Shown: positions 49,763-59,406, counted from the stretch's first letter. The stretch is DNA of 64,000 nt from Pseudomonas lijiangensis (GCF_018968705.1 NZ_CP076668.1:558001-622000); one strand, 5' to 3'. Numbers and translations are program-made. The notes: generated by a model not told the origin, from the sequence alone.

Positions 49763-49810
49763 TTATATTCCTAAAGCTTGAGGGAGGAGCCGACTCGTTT
49801 GGAACTGATG

Positions 49811-50626
49811 TCACTTCTCGATCGGGGTGTCCGGGTGATTGCCCCATTCGCCCCATGACCCGGCGTAAGCCTTGACCCGTGGATAGCCGAGAGCCTTGGC
49901 CACCAGATAGGTGAAGCCGGAGCGGTGGTGGGTCTGGCAGTGGGTGATCACTTCCTTGTCGGGAGTGATGCCCAGGTTTTCCAGAATCTGGGGCATGTCC
50001 TGGCGGATGCGCAGGTTGCGGGCTTTATCCATGCCGGCAGTCCACTCGAAGTTGACTGCACCAGGGATATGGCCGCCTCGGGCTGCCAGGACTTTTTCCC
50101 CCGAATACTCGGTCGGGCCACGGGCATCCCAGATCGCCAGATCGGCAGCGCCGAGACGGGACTGGACATATTCGCGGGTCGCGGTGGGCTCGCCATGCAG
50201 GGTGAGGGCCACGGGAGCGGTCGCAGCCGCCGGCACATCGGTGGTCAGCGGCAAGGATTGCGCTTCCCATGCCAGCACGCCGCCATCCAGATAGTGATAG
50301 CCGGTGTGGCCGATGACATCCAGCAGCCAGATGAAACGTCCGGCCCAGCCGCCGCCTTCGTCGTCATAGACCACATAGACGGCGTCCGGGTTGTGGCCGA
50401 GTTCGCTGAACAGGAATTCCAGATCCCCATGAGCCGGCAGCAGGCCTGGCGCGGGAGGCTGGCCCAGTTGCGTACGTTTTGGGTCGACGAAGCGGGCGCC
50501 GCGGATATGACCAGCCTCGTAACGGGCGCTGCTGGTCAGATCGACGAGGATCAGTTGCGGGGCGTCAAGGCGCTCAAGCAGATCTTGTGGCTCGATGCCC
50601 AACGGCAAACCAGTGAAGACGGACAT
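49811..50626 (-). CDS. rhdA: Thiosulfate sulfurtransferase (rhodanese)
   Basis: A 271-residue two-domain rhodanese. The catalytic cysteine is C230 in HCQTHHRSG, the same number as in the well-studied Azotobacter RhdA. The N-terminal domain (about 1-135) lacks the cysteine, as usual. Domain markers are LILVDLTSSARYEAGHIRG and later IWDARGPTEYSGEKVLAARG. The ATG at 50626 has GGAGG upstream. It moves sulphur from thiosulphate to cyanide or other acceptors and may help persulphide handling. Neighbours are psd and an HDOD gene, as in P. aeruginosa. Confidence 0.95.
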   Translation of the reverse strand: MSVFTGLPLGIEPQDLLERLDAPQLILVDLTSSARYEAGHIRGARFVDPKRTQLGQPPAPGLLPAHGDLEFLFSELGHNPDAVYVVYDDEGGGWAGRFIWLLDVIGHTGYHYLDGGVLAWEAQSLPLTTDVPAAATAPVALTLHGEPTATREYVQSRLGAADLAIWDARGPTEYSGEKVLAARGGHIPGAVNFEWTAGMDKARNLRIRQDMPQILENLGITPDKEVITHCQTHHRSGFTYLVAKALGYPRVKAYAGSWGEWGNHPDTPIEK

Positions 50627-50670
50627 TTGCAGCCTCCGATAAAGGGGAAGTGCGAATTGTACGCCAGGCC

Positions 50671-52206
50671 TCAGGCTTTGCGTTGGCTAAAGATAGCCAG
50701 TGATCGCTCAATACATTGCGCGGTTTTTCCGAATGCCTGAACGGATATTTCCGACAATGGACCTCCACCCTGATCCGCGACCACCAGTAGCAGGACCCTG
50801 CCGTTGTTGCCCAATGAGCGGATCAACCAGTGCTCGCCCTTGAAGATGCTTTTCAGGGCGGCAGGCAGCAGCGCCGCAAATTGTGCGTGGTTGGTGGGGG
50901 TGATGCGCAGTTGGGTCGGTTGGGTCAGCAGGCGCTGCAGGAGCGTGCTTTCCTTGATGGAGAATTGCAGCCCCGAAACCTCTGGCGGCAGTCCACCGGC
51001 CAGATGCACGCGCAATATGCTGGCCGTCTTGTCCGCCATCAGCAGCATGACCCGCTCCATGCCGCAGGCCACCAAAGCGTCGCGAGCGGTCGTGGTCAGG
51101 TGCATGGAATTGAGGAACGGCGTGGGCTCGACCAGCAATTCGGCGCACTGCTTGCGCCACTGTTGCAGCGCGTCGGCGGAGGGGGGTGGCGCGACCTCGT
51201 TGTCGCGTCTGATGCGTCGGGCATCCCAGGGCCAGATCAGGGATTCGGCCGGATGCCACAAATCTGTTTCGGCATGGATGCGAGCGCTGCTGGCGGCGTT
51301 CTGGTGAGCCTGTTGCTGGACTTCTGCCAGTGGCTGTTGCAGATAAAGGCTGGCGAGCCGTTCCCAGCGCAGGCAATGCGGGCTGTTCCACGCCTGTTGG
51401 GCCGACAGCGCCAGACCATTGCCCAGCAGCACGGTATTGGCCGGCTGATTCAGCCAGCGACGCAGGTTCGGGTCGGCATCCATGAGTTGCTGCTGGCGCA
51501 ACGGGTCTTGATCCTCCCGGGCGATGTGCAGGGCCTTGACCAGCTCTCGTCGCTCGTTGATCAGCACTTTGTAGCCGCGGGTGACCCAGACCGGCAGACG
51601 CCAGAACTCGGCCAGCGTCAGACACAGTTCCAGCAGGCTGACGCCGAACAGCTCTTTCTCGACCACACTGCTGGACTCGCCCTTGTGAATGACCCGCACT
51701 TCCCAGTCTTCCAGAAGCTTGGGGTGCGCGAGCGCCATGGGCCACAGCGGCGACAGAAACAACAGGCTGCCCAGATGGATGTCCTGCCACAGACGGGCGA
51801 GGCGACTGGCGAACAGCCCATTGGCCTGTTGCGTGGCATGCTGGCTGATAAGGATCAACTGGCGGAAAGCGGCCGGTATGTCCTTGGGGTCCTTGGCAGG
51901 CAGGCGACCGAGCAGGATTTCGGTGCGGGCCAGCCCCAGTCGGTTGATTGCAATTTCCAGACTTTCAGCCGGTTCCACCATGCCATGGCTTTTATGGTTG
52001 GCTTCACGCAGCACGCTCAATACCAGCTCCGGGCTTTCCTGCATCATGTCGGCGATTTCACGTAGCGAGCGGCGGCTGTCTTTCAGCGCGTCGCGAACGT
52101 GATTGTGGTTCACCGAGGGGATAGGCAAGTCAACGGCGTCCAGATGCTTGATCCAGGCATCGAGTGTCTTGGGTATCGAGTGCTTCACAGAGCTTGCGGT
52201 CGACAT
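50671..52206 (-). CDS. HDOD domain protein (PA4955-type)
   Basis: A 511-residue cytoplasmic protein. The N-terminal region includes an HDOD domain (about 20-220): DALKDSRRSLREIADMMQES, LSVLREANHKSHG and LLFLSPLWPMALAHPKLLED. HD-type metal residues are not clearly conserved, as is normal for HDOD proteins. The C-terminal part (about 370-511) looks like a GAF-type sensor (MERVMLLMADKTASILRVHL, LIRSLGNNGRVLLLVVADQG). It starts MSTASSVKHSIPKTLDAW, 200 bases from divergent motA. The role is unknown; HDOD proteins often act in signalling for motility or stress. Confidence 0.8.
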   Translation of the reverse strand: MSTASSVKHSIPKTLDAWIKHLDAVDLPIPSVNHNHVRDALKDSRRSLREIADMMQESPELVLSVLREANHKSHGMVEPAESLEIAINRLGLARTEILLGRLPAKDPKDIPAAFRQLILISQHATQQANGLFASRLARLWQDIHLGSLLFLSPLWPMALAHPKLLEDWEVRVIHKGESSSVVEKELFGVSLLELCLTLAEFWRLPVWVTRGYKVLINERRELVKALHIAREDQDPLRQQQLMDADPNLRRWLNQPANTVLLGNGLALSAQQAWNSPHCLRWERLASLYLQQPLAEVQQQAHQNAASSARIHAETDLWHPAESLIWPWDARRIRRDNEVAPPPSADALQQWRKQCAELLVEPTPFLNSMHLTTTARDALVACGMERVMLLMADKTASILRVHLAGGLPPEVSGLQFSIKESTLLQRLLTQPTQLRITPTNHAQFAALLPAALKSIFKGEHWLIRSLGNNGRVLLLVVADQGGGPLSEISVQAFGKTAQCIERSLAIFSQRKA

Positions 52207-52406
52207 TGGAAGGCCTTTACAGCTGATTTTTTTATGCAGCGCAGGCTGCGATTCTTCAGGGCTGGACAGCTGTTTTCAAGCCTTTGTTCTAGTGGCGAAC
52301 TGGTTTTTCACAAGAACTGACTATAGTCTGGACCAAGGAGGCCGATACGTAGAACAAGAGTTTCCGCACTTGCCCCTGAACCCGACTCGATAAGTATTTT
52401 CTACCT
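52207..52406. promoter_or_regulatory. Divergent promoter region of the HDOD gene and motA
   Basis: A 200-base gap. A candidate sigma-28 (FliA) promoter is TATA (52322-52325), a 15-base spacer, then GCCGATAC (52341-52348), against the consensus TAAA-N15-GCCGATAA. No strong ribosome-binding site precedes motA. The rest shows nothing that stands out. Confidence 0.45.
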
Positions 52407-53258
52407 ATGGCTAAAATTATCGGCATCATCGTCGTTTTCGCGAGCGTGCTCGGCGGATACGTTCTATCCCACGGACAGGTCGCAGCGCTGTTTCAGCCTT
52501 ATGAAGTGCTGATTATCGGTGGTGCAGCCCTGGGTGCATTCCTCCAGGCCAACCCTGGCTATATGACCATGCACGTCTTCAAGAAGTCCTTGCAGATGTT
52601 CGGTACGCGTTTTACTCACGCCTACTACCTGGAAGTGCTTGGTCTGGTCTACGAGATCCTCAACAAGAGCCGCCGCGAAGGCATGATGGCGATTGAAGGG
52701 GATATCGAGGAACCGGCTTCCAGCCCGATCTTCGCCAAGTACCCTGGCGTGCTCAAGGATGCACGCATGACGGCCTACATCTGCGATTACCTGCGGATCA
52801 TGTCGTCGGGCAACATGGCGCCCCACGAACTCGAAGGCCTGTTCGACATGGAACTGTTGAGCATGAAGGAAGAGCTTGAGCATCCTTCCCACGCCGTTAC
52901 CGGTATCGCCGACGGTATGCCCGGTTTCGGTATCGTGGCAGCGGTACTGGGTATCGTGATCACCATGGCTTCCCTGGGTTCCGGCGACAAGGCCGCTATC
53001 GGTATGCACGTAGGTGCGGCTCTGGTAGGTACCTTCTTCGGTATTCTGGCGGCCTATGGTTTCTTCGGCCCGCTGGCCACTTCCCTGGCTCACGATGCCA
53101 AGGAAGAGATGAACGTCTACGAATGCATCAAGGCTTCCCTGGTGGCTTCGGCTTCCGGCATGCCGCCTTCGCTGGCCGTGGAGTTCGGTCGCAAGGTTCT
53201 GTATCCGGCGCATCGGCCCAGCTTCAGCGAGCTGGAACAAGCGGTTCGCGGTCGTTAA
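52407..53258 (+). CDS. motA: Flagellar motor stator protein MotA
   Basis: A 283-residue membrane protein with four helices, the first being MAKIIGIIVVFASVLGGYVL. The cytoplasmic loop (about 70-165) holds the charged residues that touch the rotor, e.g. YLEVLGLVYEILNKSRREGM. The last pair of helices includes GMPGFGIVAAVLGIVITMAS and the proline-bearing HVGAALVGTFFGILAAYGFF. Together with MotB it forms the proton-driven stator. Length fits (283 in P. aeruginosa). It is three bases from motB. Pseudomonads have a second stator, MotCD, elsewhere. Confidence 0.95.
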   Translation: MAKIIGIIVVFASVLGGYVLSHGQVAALFQPYEVLIIGGAALGAFLQANPGYMTMHVFKKSLQMFGTRFTHAYYLEVLGLVYEILNKSRREGMMAIEGDIEEPASSPIFAKYPGVLKDARMTAYICDYLRIMSSGNMAPHELEGLFDMELLSMKEELEHPSHAVTGIADGMPGFGIVAAVLGIVITMASLGSGDKAAIGMHVGAALVGTFFGILAAYGFFGPLATSLAHDAKEEMNVYECIKASLVASASGMPPSLAVEFGRKVLYPAHRPSFSELEQAVRGR

Positions 53259-53261
53259 GTC

Positions 53262-54278
53262 ATGGAAAATAATCAGCCGATAATCGTCAAGCGCGTAAAG
53301 CGCTTTGGTGGCGGACACCACGGTGGCGCCTGGAAGATTGCCTTCGCTGACTTTGCGACAGCGATGATGGCGTTCTTCCTGGTGCTGTGGCTGCTGTCTG
53401 CCGCCACGCCCGAACAGTTGATCGCCGTCGCTGGTTACTTCAAGGACCCGGTCGGCTTCACAGACAGTGGTTCGCCCTATGTGATCGATCTGGGCGGTTC
53501 GCCCGAGATGTCGCCGAACCAGACCCTCAACCCCGAGGTCAAGACCACGCCGTCCCCGGATACCGTGCCTATCGAGTCGGATACCTCTGAATCCAAGGCC
53601 GAGCAGGTCGAGCAGGAGCGTCTTGAGATGCTGTTGCAAGAGTTGCAGAACAAGGTTGAAGAGAACCCGCAACTGCTGAAGTTCAAGGATCAGATCCTGT
53701 TCGAGATCACTCAGGATGGCTTGCGGATCCAGATCATGGACGCTGATAACCGGCCCATGTTCGACTCCGGCAGCGCCCGTCTGAAGCCTTACTTCGAGGA
53801 CATTCTGCTGGCCATGGCCGACACCATTCGCACGGTGCCGAACAAGACCAGTATCAGCGGCCACACCGACGCCAAGCCTTATGTGGGCAGCGGTGAGTTC
53901 GGGAACTGGGAGCTGTCGGCAAACCGCGCCAACGCTGCACGTCGTGCGCTGGTGGCAGGCGGTTATCCTGACACCCAGGTCGCCCGGGTGGTCGGGTATG
54001 CTTCTTCGTCGCTGTATGACCGTGAGCATCCGTTCAATCCGGTGAACCGTCGCATCGATATCGTCGTGCTGACCAAAAAGGCCCAGCAGCGTATCGAAGG
54101 TGATCAGGGAGGCGGTGCTGCGCCGCAGACCCAGCCTGCCCCGGCAGCGCCAGCGGCTCCGGGAGCGTCTACCACTACGCCGCCTGATCCGCAGGCCTAT
54201 GCCCAGCCTCACGAGATTCGGCAAAAGCTGAACATCTTCGAGGAAGGCCAGTTGCGGGCTGAACCGGCCAAAAACTGA
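53262..54278 (+). CDS. motB: Flagellar motor stator protein MotB
   Basis: A 338-residue stator partner of MotA. The N-terminal helix HHGGAWKIAFADFATAMMAF contains the proton-carrying aspartate (ADF). A plug/linker region with DTSESKAEQVEQERLEMLLQ follows. The OmpA-like peptidoglycan-binding domain is in the C-terminal half: FDSGSARLKPYFEDIL, ISGHTDAKPY, NWELSANRANAARRAL. The tail is proline/alanine-rich (APAAPAAPGASTTTPP). motA and motB share an operon, ending in a strong terminator. Confidence 0.95.
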   Translation: MENNQPIIVKRVKRFGGGHHGGAWKIAFADFATAMMAFFLVLWLLSAATPEQLIAVAGYFKDPVGFTDSGSPYVIDLGGSPEMSPNQTLNPEVKTTPSPDTVPIESDTSESKAEQVEQERLEMLLQELQNKVEENPQLLKFKDQILFEITQDGLRIQIMDADNRPMFDSGSARLKPYFEDILLAMADTIRTVPNKTSISGHTDAKPYVGSGEFGNWELSANRANAARRALVAGGYPDTQVARVVGYASSSLYDREHPFNPVNRRIDIVVLTKKAQQRIEGDQGGGAAPQTQPAPAAPAAPGASTTTPPDPQAYAQPHEIRQKLNIFEEGQLRAEPAKN

Positions 54279-54295
54279 GTGGTGACAACCGATAC

Positions 54296-54326
54296 AAAAA
54301 CGCCGCGATCATCGCGGCGTTTTTGT
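54296..54326. terminator. Bidirectional intrinsic terminator motB / rsgA
   Basis: AAAAACGCCGCGAT followed by ATCGCGGCGTTTTT is a perfect dyad with A-run and T-run. It sits between convergent motB and rsgA and should end both transcripts. Confidence 0.92.
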
Positions 54327-54333
54327 GTGCGTT

Positions 54334-55365
54334 TCAGTAACTGTCTTGCGGCAGACTGGCGATGATCGAGCGGTAACTGTTCATGCGCTGCTGCTGAACC
54401 CGGCCATCTTCCAGAGCCTTGAGCAGGGCACAACCCGGTTCGCGGTCATGCTTGCAGTCGCGGAAGCGGCAGGTGCCGATCAGGTCGTTGAACTCGATGA
54501 AACCGGCTTCCACATCGGCACGGCTGACATGACCCAGGCCGAATTCGCGAATGCCCGGCGAGTCGATCAGGTCGCCGCCACGGGGGAAGTGGAACAGGCG
54601 GGCGGTGGTCGTGGTGTGCGTACCCTGGCCGGACAGCTCCGACAGCGGGCCGACACGTGTCTCGACTTCCGGCAGCAGGCTGTTGACCAGCGAAGACTTG
54701 CCCACGCCCGACTGGCCCACGAATACGCTGATATGGCCGTCGAGGCGGTTCTGCAACTGTTGCATGCCATCGCCATGGTGCGCCGACACTTCCATGACCG
54801 GATAACCCAGTGTGCGGTACACCGCCAGCAGGGCGTTGAGCGCCGGAGCGTTCTGCTCGTCGATCAGGTCTGCCTTGTTGAGCAGCAGCAACGGGTGAAT
54901 GCCTGCATGTTCGGCAGCCACCAGATAGCGGTCGATCAGGTTGGCGTGAGGCTCGGGCATCGGCGCGAAGACAATCACGATCAGGTCGACGTTGGCGGCT
55001 ACCGGCTTGAGCTGGCCGCGGGTGTCCGGTCGGCAGAGTTCGGTGGTGCGGGGCAGTTGGGCAACGATAACGCCAATGCCCTGGTTGCCGGCACGCCAGA
55101 CCACCTGGTCGCCGGTCACCAGCGCTGGCAGGTTGGCGCGCAAGTGGCAGCGGAAAACCTGGCCACGCTGTTCGCCGTCCTGGGCTTCGACTTCAACCTG
55201 CACACCGAAGTGAGCGATCACAAGCCCGGTCTGCTCGGGGCCGAGGTCGCCGCCCTCCAGGGTTTCCAGAGCCTGCGTCTCGCGTTTTGCAGCGCGGGCA
55301 GCGCGCTCGCCCTGGATCTTTTCGATGCGCCAGTTCTGGCGGCGATTGAGTTGGCGTTTGGCCAT
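54334..55365 (-). CDS. rsgA: Ribosome small subunit-dependent GTPase A
   Basis: A 343-residue circularly permuted GTPase that helps late 30S assembly. The ATG at 55365 begins [20 protein letters not shown]; an upstream reading adds 32 unrelated residues. It has an N-terminal OB-fold, then G4 LLNKADL, G1 [16 protein letters not shown] and G3 DSPGIREFG in the permuted order. The C-terminal zinc region is [14 protein letters not shown]. It diverges from orn with 107 bases between the starts, as in other gammaproteobacteria. Confidence 0.96.
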   Translation of the reverse strand: MAKRQLNRRQNWRIEKIQGERAARAAKRETQALETLEGGDLGPEQTGLVIAHFGVQVEVEAQDGEQRGQVFRCHLRANLPALVTGDQVVWRAGNQGIGVIVAQLPRTTELCRPDTRGQLKPVAANVDLIVIVFAPMPEPHANLIDRYLVAAEHAGIHPLLLLNKADLIDEQNAPALNALLAVYRTLGYPVMEVSAHHGDGMQQLQNRLDGHISVFVGQSGVGKSSLVNSLLPEVETRVGPLSELSGQGTHTTTTARLFHFPRGGDLIDSPGIREFGLGHVSRADVEAGFIEFNDLIGTCRFRDCKHDREPGCALLKALEDGRVQQQRMNSYRSIIASLPQDSY

Positions 55366-55472
55366 GGGTGTTCCGAGTCGATAAAGCGAATGATTGGGTC
55401 GTACAGTGAATCGGGCGGAGTCTAGCACGCCGGGGTGAGCTAAACTGCGAAGCCTAGCCAAGGAGTCGTCAC

Positions 55473-56006
55473 ATGCAGAACAAGCAAAACCTGATCTGGA
55501 TCGATCTGGAAATGACCGGCCTGGACCCGGACACCGATGTCATCATCGAAATGGCCACGATCATCACCGACAGTGAGCTCAACACGCTGGCCGAAGGGCC
55601 GGTGATCGCCATCCACCAGAGCGATGAAACGCTGGCGGGGATGGACGAGTGGAATACCCGTCAACATGGCGGCTCGGGCCTGACCCAGCGGGTTCGTGAA
55701 AGCACCATCAGCATGGCTGAAGCCGAGGCGCAGACCCTGGACTTCATCAAGCAGTGGGTACCGGAGCGCAGCTCGCCGATCTGTGGCAACAGCATCTGCC
55801 AGGATCGCCGCTTCCTGTATCGGCATATGCCGACACTGGAAAACTACTTCCACTACCGCAACCTCGACGTCTCTACCCTCAAGGAGCTGGCTGCCCGCTG
55901 GTCGCCGGAGTTGCGCTTCAAGAAAGGCAATACCCATCTGGCGCTGGACGACATTCGTGAGTCGATTGCCGAGCTGCGTTTCTACCGCGAGCACTTCATC
56001 AAGTAA
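55473..56006 (+). CDS. orn: Oligoribonuclease
   Basis: A 177-residue DEDDh 3'-5' exonuclease that degrades RNA of two to five bases, including pGpG from c-di-GMP turnover. The motifs are [14 protein letters not shown] (D-E), [16 protein letters not shown] (D) and [17 protein letters not shown] (H...D). The ATG at 55473 is preceded by AAGGAG. Length matches the family (about 180). It is followed by a membrane protein gene. Confidence 0.96.
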   Translation: MQNKQNLIWIDLEMTGLDPDTDVIIEMATIITDSELNTLAEGPVIAIHQSDETLAGMDEWNTRQHGGSGLTQRVRESTISMAEAEAQTLDFIKQWVPERSSPICGNSICQDRRFLYRHMPTLENYFHYRNLDVSTLKELAARWSPELRFKKGNTHLALDDIRESIAELRFYREHFIK

Positions 56007-56105
56007 TGGGTTGCTGCGGGAGTGCGGCGAATAAACCTCGTCGCACTCTTTCAGTGCGTTGATCCGCTGGTTAGACTGCGCGCCTTTGTCGCAGGTGTAG
56101 TCGCC

Positions 56106-56717
56106 ATGTTGCTGATGCTTTATCTGATTGCCATCACTGCTGAAGCCATGACCGGTGCCCTGTCTGCCGGGCGTCGCGGCATGGACTGGTTCGGTGTGGT
56201 GCTCATCGCCTGTGTCACCGCGCTGGGCGGCGGTTCGGTACGCGATGTGCTGATCGGTCATTACCCGCTGACCTGGGTCAAGCACCCGGAATACCTGGTC
56301 CTGACCAGCGTGGCTGCGCTGGTGACCATCTTCATCGCCCCCTTGATGCGCCACCTGCGCTCGCTGTTTCTGGTCCTCGATGCCCTGGGGCTGGTGGCTT
56401 TCACCCTCATTGGCTGCATGACCGCACTGGAAGCCGGGCACGGCATGCTGATCGCCTCGGTATGCGGCGTCATCACCGGCGTGTTCGGCGGCATCCTGCG
56501 GGATATCTTCTGCAACGACATCCCCCTGATCTTCCGCCGCGAACTCTACGCCAGCGTGTCCTTCCTCGCCGCCTGGTGCTTTTTGCTGTGCCAATACCTG
56601 GAACTGCCCACCGAGCAGAGCATCCTGATCACCCTCTCCGGCGGCCTCCTGCTACGCCTGCTGGCGATCCGCTTCAAATGGGAAATGCCGAAGTTCGTAT
56701 ATAAGGATGAACACTAG
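56106..56717 (+). CDS. TRIC-type (UPF0126) cation channel family membrane protein
   Basis: A 203-residue protein with two repeats of three membrane helices. The first repeat has ITAEAMTGALSAGRRGMDWF and ACVTALGGGSVRDVLIGHYP; the second has LIGCMTALEAGHGMLIASVC and GVFGGILRDIFCNDIPLIFR. GGG(S/I)(V/L)RD is the family signature. The ATG at 56106 gives MLLMLYLIAITAEAM. Bacterial TRIC proteins conduct potassium in vitro; the role in pseudomonads is unknown. Its stop codon is at the edge of a repeat element. Confidence 0.88.
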   Translation: MLLMLYLIAITAEAMTGALSAGRRGMDWFGVVLIACVTALGGGSVRDVLIGHYPLTWVKHPEYLVLTSVAALVTIFIAPLMRHLRSLFLVLDALGLVAFTLIGCMTALEAGHGMLIASVCGVITGVFGGILRDIFCNDIPLIFRRELYASVSFLAAWCFLLCQYLELPTEQSILITLSGGLLLRLLAIRFKWEMPKFVYKDEH

Positions 56718-56767
56718 TGGGAGCGAATTTATTCGCGAAAACGGTTCGCGAATAAATTCGCTCCTAC
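56717..56767. repeat. Paired GTGGGAGC repeat shared by two convergent gene ends
   Basis: GTGGGAGCGAATTTATTCGC-GAAAACGG is followed by its inverted arm ending CGCTCCTAC. The last base of the TRIC stop (56717) and the whole stop codon of queG (56764-56766 on the reverse strand) lie in it. It may act as a two-way terminator. Confidence 0.88.
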
Positions 56768-57846
56768 GTTTTGGTGTGTTGTTTCAGCGCCCATTCCACA
56801 TGCTCGCGCACCATCTCTGACGGGTAATCGCGGCGGGCTTCCAGGGCCTGGAGGACGGGGATGGTGGAAGGGGCGTTGCCCAGGCCTACTGCCAGATTGC
56901 GCAGCCAGCGCTCGTAGCCGGCGCGTCGCAATGGCGAGCCTTCGGTGCTGCTGAGGAATTTTTCTTCATCCCACATGAACAGTTCGGCCAGCCCGGCGTT
57001 GTCCAGGTTGTGGCGTGGCTGAAAGTCGCTCTGGCTTGTGGGGCGGGCGAAGCGGTTCCAGGGGCAGACGATCTGGCAATCGTCACAACCGAATACCCGG
57101 TTGCCGATCAGGGGACGAAGCTCTTCGGGAATGGCCGTCTTGAGTTCGATGGTCAGGTAGGAAATGCAGCGCCGGGCATCCAGCATGTAAGGGCCGACGA
57201 AGGCGGCTGTAGGGCAGATGTCCAGGCACGCGGTGCAGCGTCCGCAATGCTCGGTCGCGTGCGGTGCATCAACCGGTAGCGGCAAGTCCACGAACAGTTC
57301 GCCAAGAAAGAAGAAGCTGCCCGCCTTGCGATTGAGCACCAGGGTGTTCTTGCCGATCCAGCCCAGCCCGGCCTGTTCGGCGATGGCCTTTTCCAGAACC
57401 GGGGCGCTGTCGACGAAGGCCCTGAAGCCGAACGGTCCGATTGACTGCTGAATGCGCTCGGCCAGTTGCTGGACGCGCTTGCGAACCAGTTTGTGATAAT
57501 CGCGACCCAGAGCGTAACGCGAGACGTAGGCCTTTTCCGGTTCTGTCAGGCGCTGTGCCATTTCGGTATCGCCTGGCAGATAATCCATGCGTAATGAAAC
57601 GACACGCAACGTGCCCGGCACCAACTCGTCTGGATGGGAACGTTTGCTGCCATGGGCTGCCATATAGTCCATTTCGCCGTGGTAACCCGCCTCGAGCCAG
57701 CGCTCCAGGTGCTGTTCATGCTCTGCCAGATCGAGCCCCGATATGCCGACCTGTTGAAAACCCAGCTCACGGCCCCACTCCTTGATCGATTGCGCAAGGC
57801 TGGTGAGGTCATCGGAAGTTGGAAGTTCAGCAGTAATAGCAGGCAT
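56764..57846 (-). CDS. queG: Epoxyqueuosine reductase
   Basis: A 360-residue cobalamin and iron-sulphur enzyme for the last step of queuosine synthesis in tRNA. The ATG at 57846 gives MPAITAELPTSDDLTSLAQS. Two [4Fe-4S] motifs are CGRCTACLDICP and CDDCQIVCP. A C-terminal HEAT-like part binds tRNA. The stop codon TAG is part of a repeat element, so the C-terminal end (KQHTKT) may be partly repeat-derived. It diverges from nnr with 63 bases between the starts. Confidence 0.94.
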   Translation of the reverse strand: MPAITAELPTSDDLTSLAQSIKEWGRELGFQQVGISGLDLAEHEQHLERWLEAGYHGEMDYMAAHGSKRSHPDELVPGTLRVVSLRMDYLPGDTEMAQRLTEPEKAYVSRYALGRDYHKLVRKRVQQLAERIQQSIGPFGFRAFVDSAPVLEKAIAEQAGLGWIGKNTLVLNRKAGSFFFLGELFVDLPLPVDAPHATEHCGRCTACLDICPTAAFVGPYMLDARRCISYLTIELKTAIPEELRPLIGNRVFGCDDCQIVCPWNRFARPTSQSDFQPRHNLDNAGLAELFMWDEEKFLSSTEGSPLRRAGYERWLRNLAVGLGNAPSTIPVLQALEARRDYPSEMVREHVEWALKQHTKT

Positions 57847-57909
57847 GCGCAGAGAGAAACCGGGTCCAAGGTGCGTATAATTCTGCCAGACATCGGAGCC
57901 CGGATACGC
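57847..57909. promoter_or_regulatory. Divergent promoter region queG / nnr
   Basis: A 63-base gap containing GTATAATTC (57875-57883). Forward, TATAAT at 57876-57881 can serve nnr; in reverse it reads GAATTATAC, a possible -10 for queG. No good -35 boxes were seen. Confidence 0.45.
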
Positions 57910-59406
57910 ATGTTCGACACTAAACCTCATTTACCCGACGCGCTGTACAGTGCCGATCAGGTCCGGGATCTTGATTCCCGGCTGATTTCAGCAGGTACGC
58001 CGGGCCTGGAATTGATGCAGCGCGCAGCCCATGCGACCTGGCGAGCGTTGCGTCGACAGTGGCCTCAGGCGGGTGAGTTGACGGTGCTGGCCGGGCGTGG
58101 CAACAACGCCGGGGATGGGTATCTGGTGGCGTCACTGGCACAGAAGGCCGGTTGGCGGGTGAGGGTGCTGGCGGTAGGAGATTCTGCCGCGCTGACGGGC
58201 GATGCCGCCACAGCCCATGGCGAAGCCGTTGCCACAGGTGTGGATATTCAGCCCTGGTCCGCTCAGGCGTTATCCGGTGTGGTGCTGGATGCCTTGCTGG
58301 GGACGGGTTTGAACGGCGAAGTGCGTGAGCCTTATCTGTCGGCGATCAAGGCAATCAACGCCAGTGGCTTGCCGGTTGCGGCGGTGGATATTCCGTCAGG
58401 CCTGAGTGCCGATACTGGACGAGTGCTCGGTGTTGCCGTACGTGCCGAACTGACCGTGACTTTTATCGGGCTGAAGCTTGGGCTGCTGACCGGTGAGGCG
58501 GCGGATCGGGTCGGTGAGCTGGTTTTTGATGATTTGCAGGCGGATTCGAGTCTGGTCGCGCAGACGCCCGTCAGTGCGAAACGCCTCGATACATTTAACT
58601 TGCCAGCGCTGGCGTCACGTCCCAAGGCTGCTCACAAAGGGCTGTATGGGCGGGTTCTGGTGATTGGCGGCGATCATGGTTTTGGCGGTGCGGCCCTGTT
58701 GAGTGCCGAAAGCGCATTGCGCAGCGGCGCCGGTATGGTCACTCTGGCGACCCGCAGTGAACATGTGCCTGCGGCGTTGGTGCGGATGCCGGAAGTCATG
58801 AGCGCGGCGATTCATTCTGCCAATCAGTTGCTGGCCCTGATCGAACCCGCTGCTGTGCTGGTGGTGGGGCCCGGGTTGGGGCAGACAAGCTGGGGCCGCA
58901 GTCTGCTGTCGGCAGCCGCTGTTGCCCGGCGACCTCAGGTCTGGGATGCGGATGCCTTGAATCAACTGGCCGGTGGCTTTGTGAGCCTGCCGCCAGACAG
59001 CGTGATTACTCCGCACCCCGGTGAAGCTGCGCGGCTGCTGGGCGTCAGCACCGCGGAAATCCAGGCAGATCGCCCGGCAGCGGCGCGTTCGCTGGCCCGT
59101 AAATTCAATACCGTCTGTGTGCTCAAGGGCAGCGGCAGCCTGATTGCCGATCCCGATGGGCGTCTGGCCTTGTGTGATCGAGGTCATCCGGCGATGGCTA
59201 CTGCCGGTCTGGGCGATGTGCTGGCCGGGTTGATCGGCGCGTTGCTGGCGCAGCACATGACGCCATTCGATGCGGCCTGCCTCGGTGTCTGGCTGCATGC
59301 CCGCGCCGGAGAGCAGGCGGGTGCTTCAGGTCGCGGGCTGGCGGCCAGCGATACCATTCCAGCCATTCGTCAGTTATTGGAGGAGCTACAACCGTGTCTG
59401 AGTTAA
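57910..59406 (+). CDS. nnr: Bifunctional NAD(P)H-hydrate epimerase / ADP-dependent dehydratase
   Basis: A 498-residue enzyme repairing damaged NAD(P)H. Residues 1 to about 220 are the YjeF_N epimerase (GRGNNAGDGYLVA, LLGTGLNGEVREPY, VDIPSGLSADTG). Residues about 230-498 are the ribokinase-like dehydratase (VIGGDHGFGGAALLSAESAL, WDADALNQLAGG, GHPAMATAGLGDVLAGL). The ATG at 57910 gives MFDTKPHLPDALYSADQVRD. It overlaps tsaE by 13 bases, the usual gene order in gammaproteobacteria. Confidence 0.94.
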   Translation: MFDTKPHLPDALYSADQVRDLDSRLISAGTPGLELMQRAAHATWRALRRQWPQAGELTVLAGRGNNAGDGYLVASLAQKAGWRVRVLAVGDSAALTGDAATAHGEAVATGVDIQPWSAQALSGVVLDALLGTGLNGEVREPYLSAIKAINASGLPVAAVDIPSGLSADTGRVLGVAVRAELTVTFIGLKLGLLTGEAADRVGELVFDDLQADSSLVAQTPVSAKRLDTFNLPALASRPKAAHKGLYGRVLVIGGDHGFGGAALLSAESALRSGAGMVTLATRSEHVPAALVRMPEVMSAAIHSANQLLALIEPAAVLVVGPGLGQTSWGRSLLSAAAVARRPQVWDADALNQLAGGFVSLPPDSVITPHPGEAARLLGVSTAEIQADRPAAARSLARKFNTVCVLKGSGSLIADPDGRLALCDRGHPAMATAGLGDVLAGLIGALLAQHMTPFDAACLGVWLHARAGEQAGASGRGLAASDTIPAIRQLLEELQPCLS

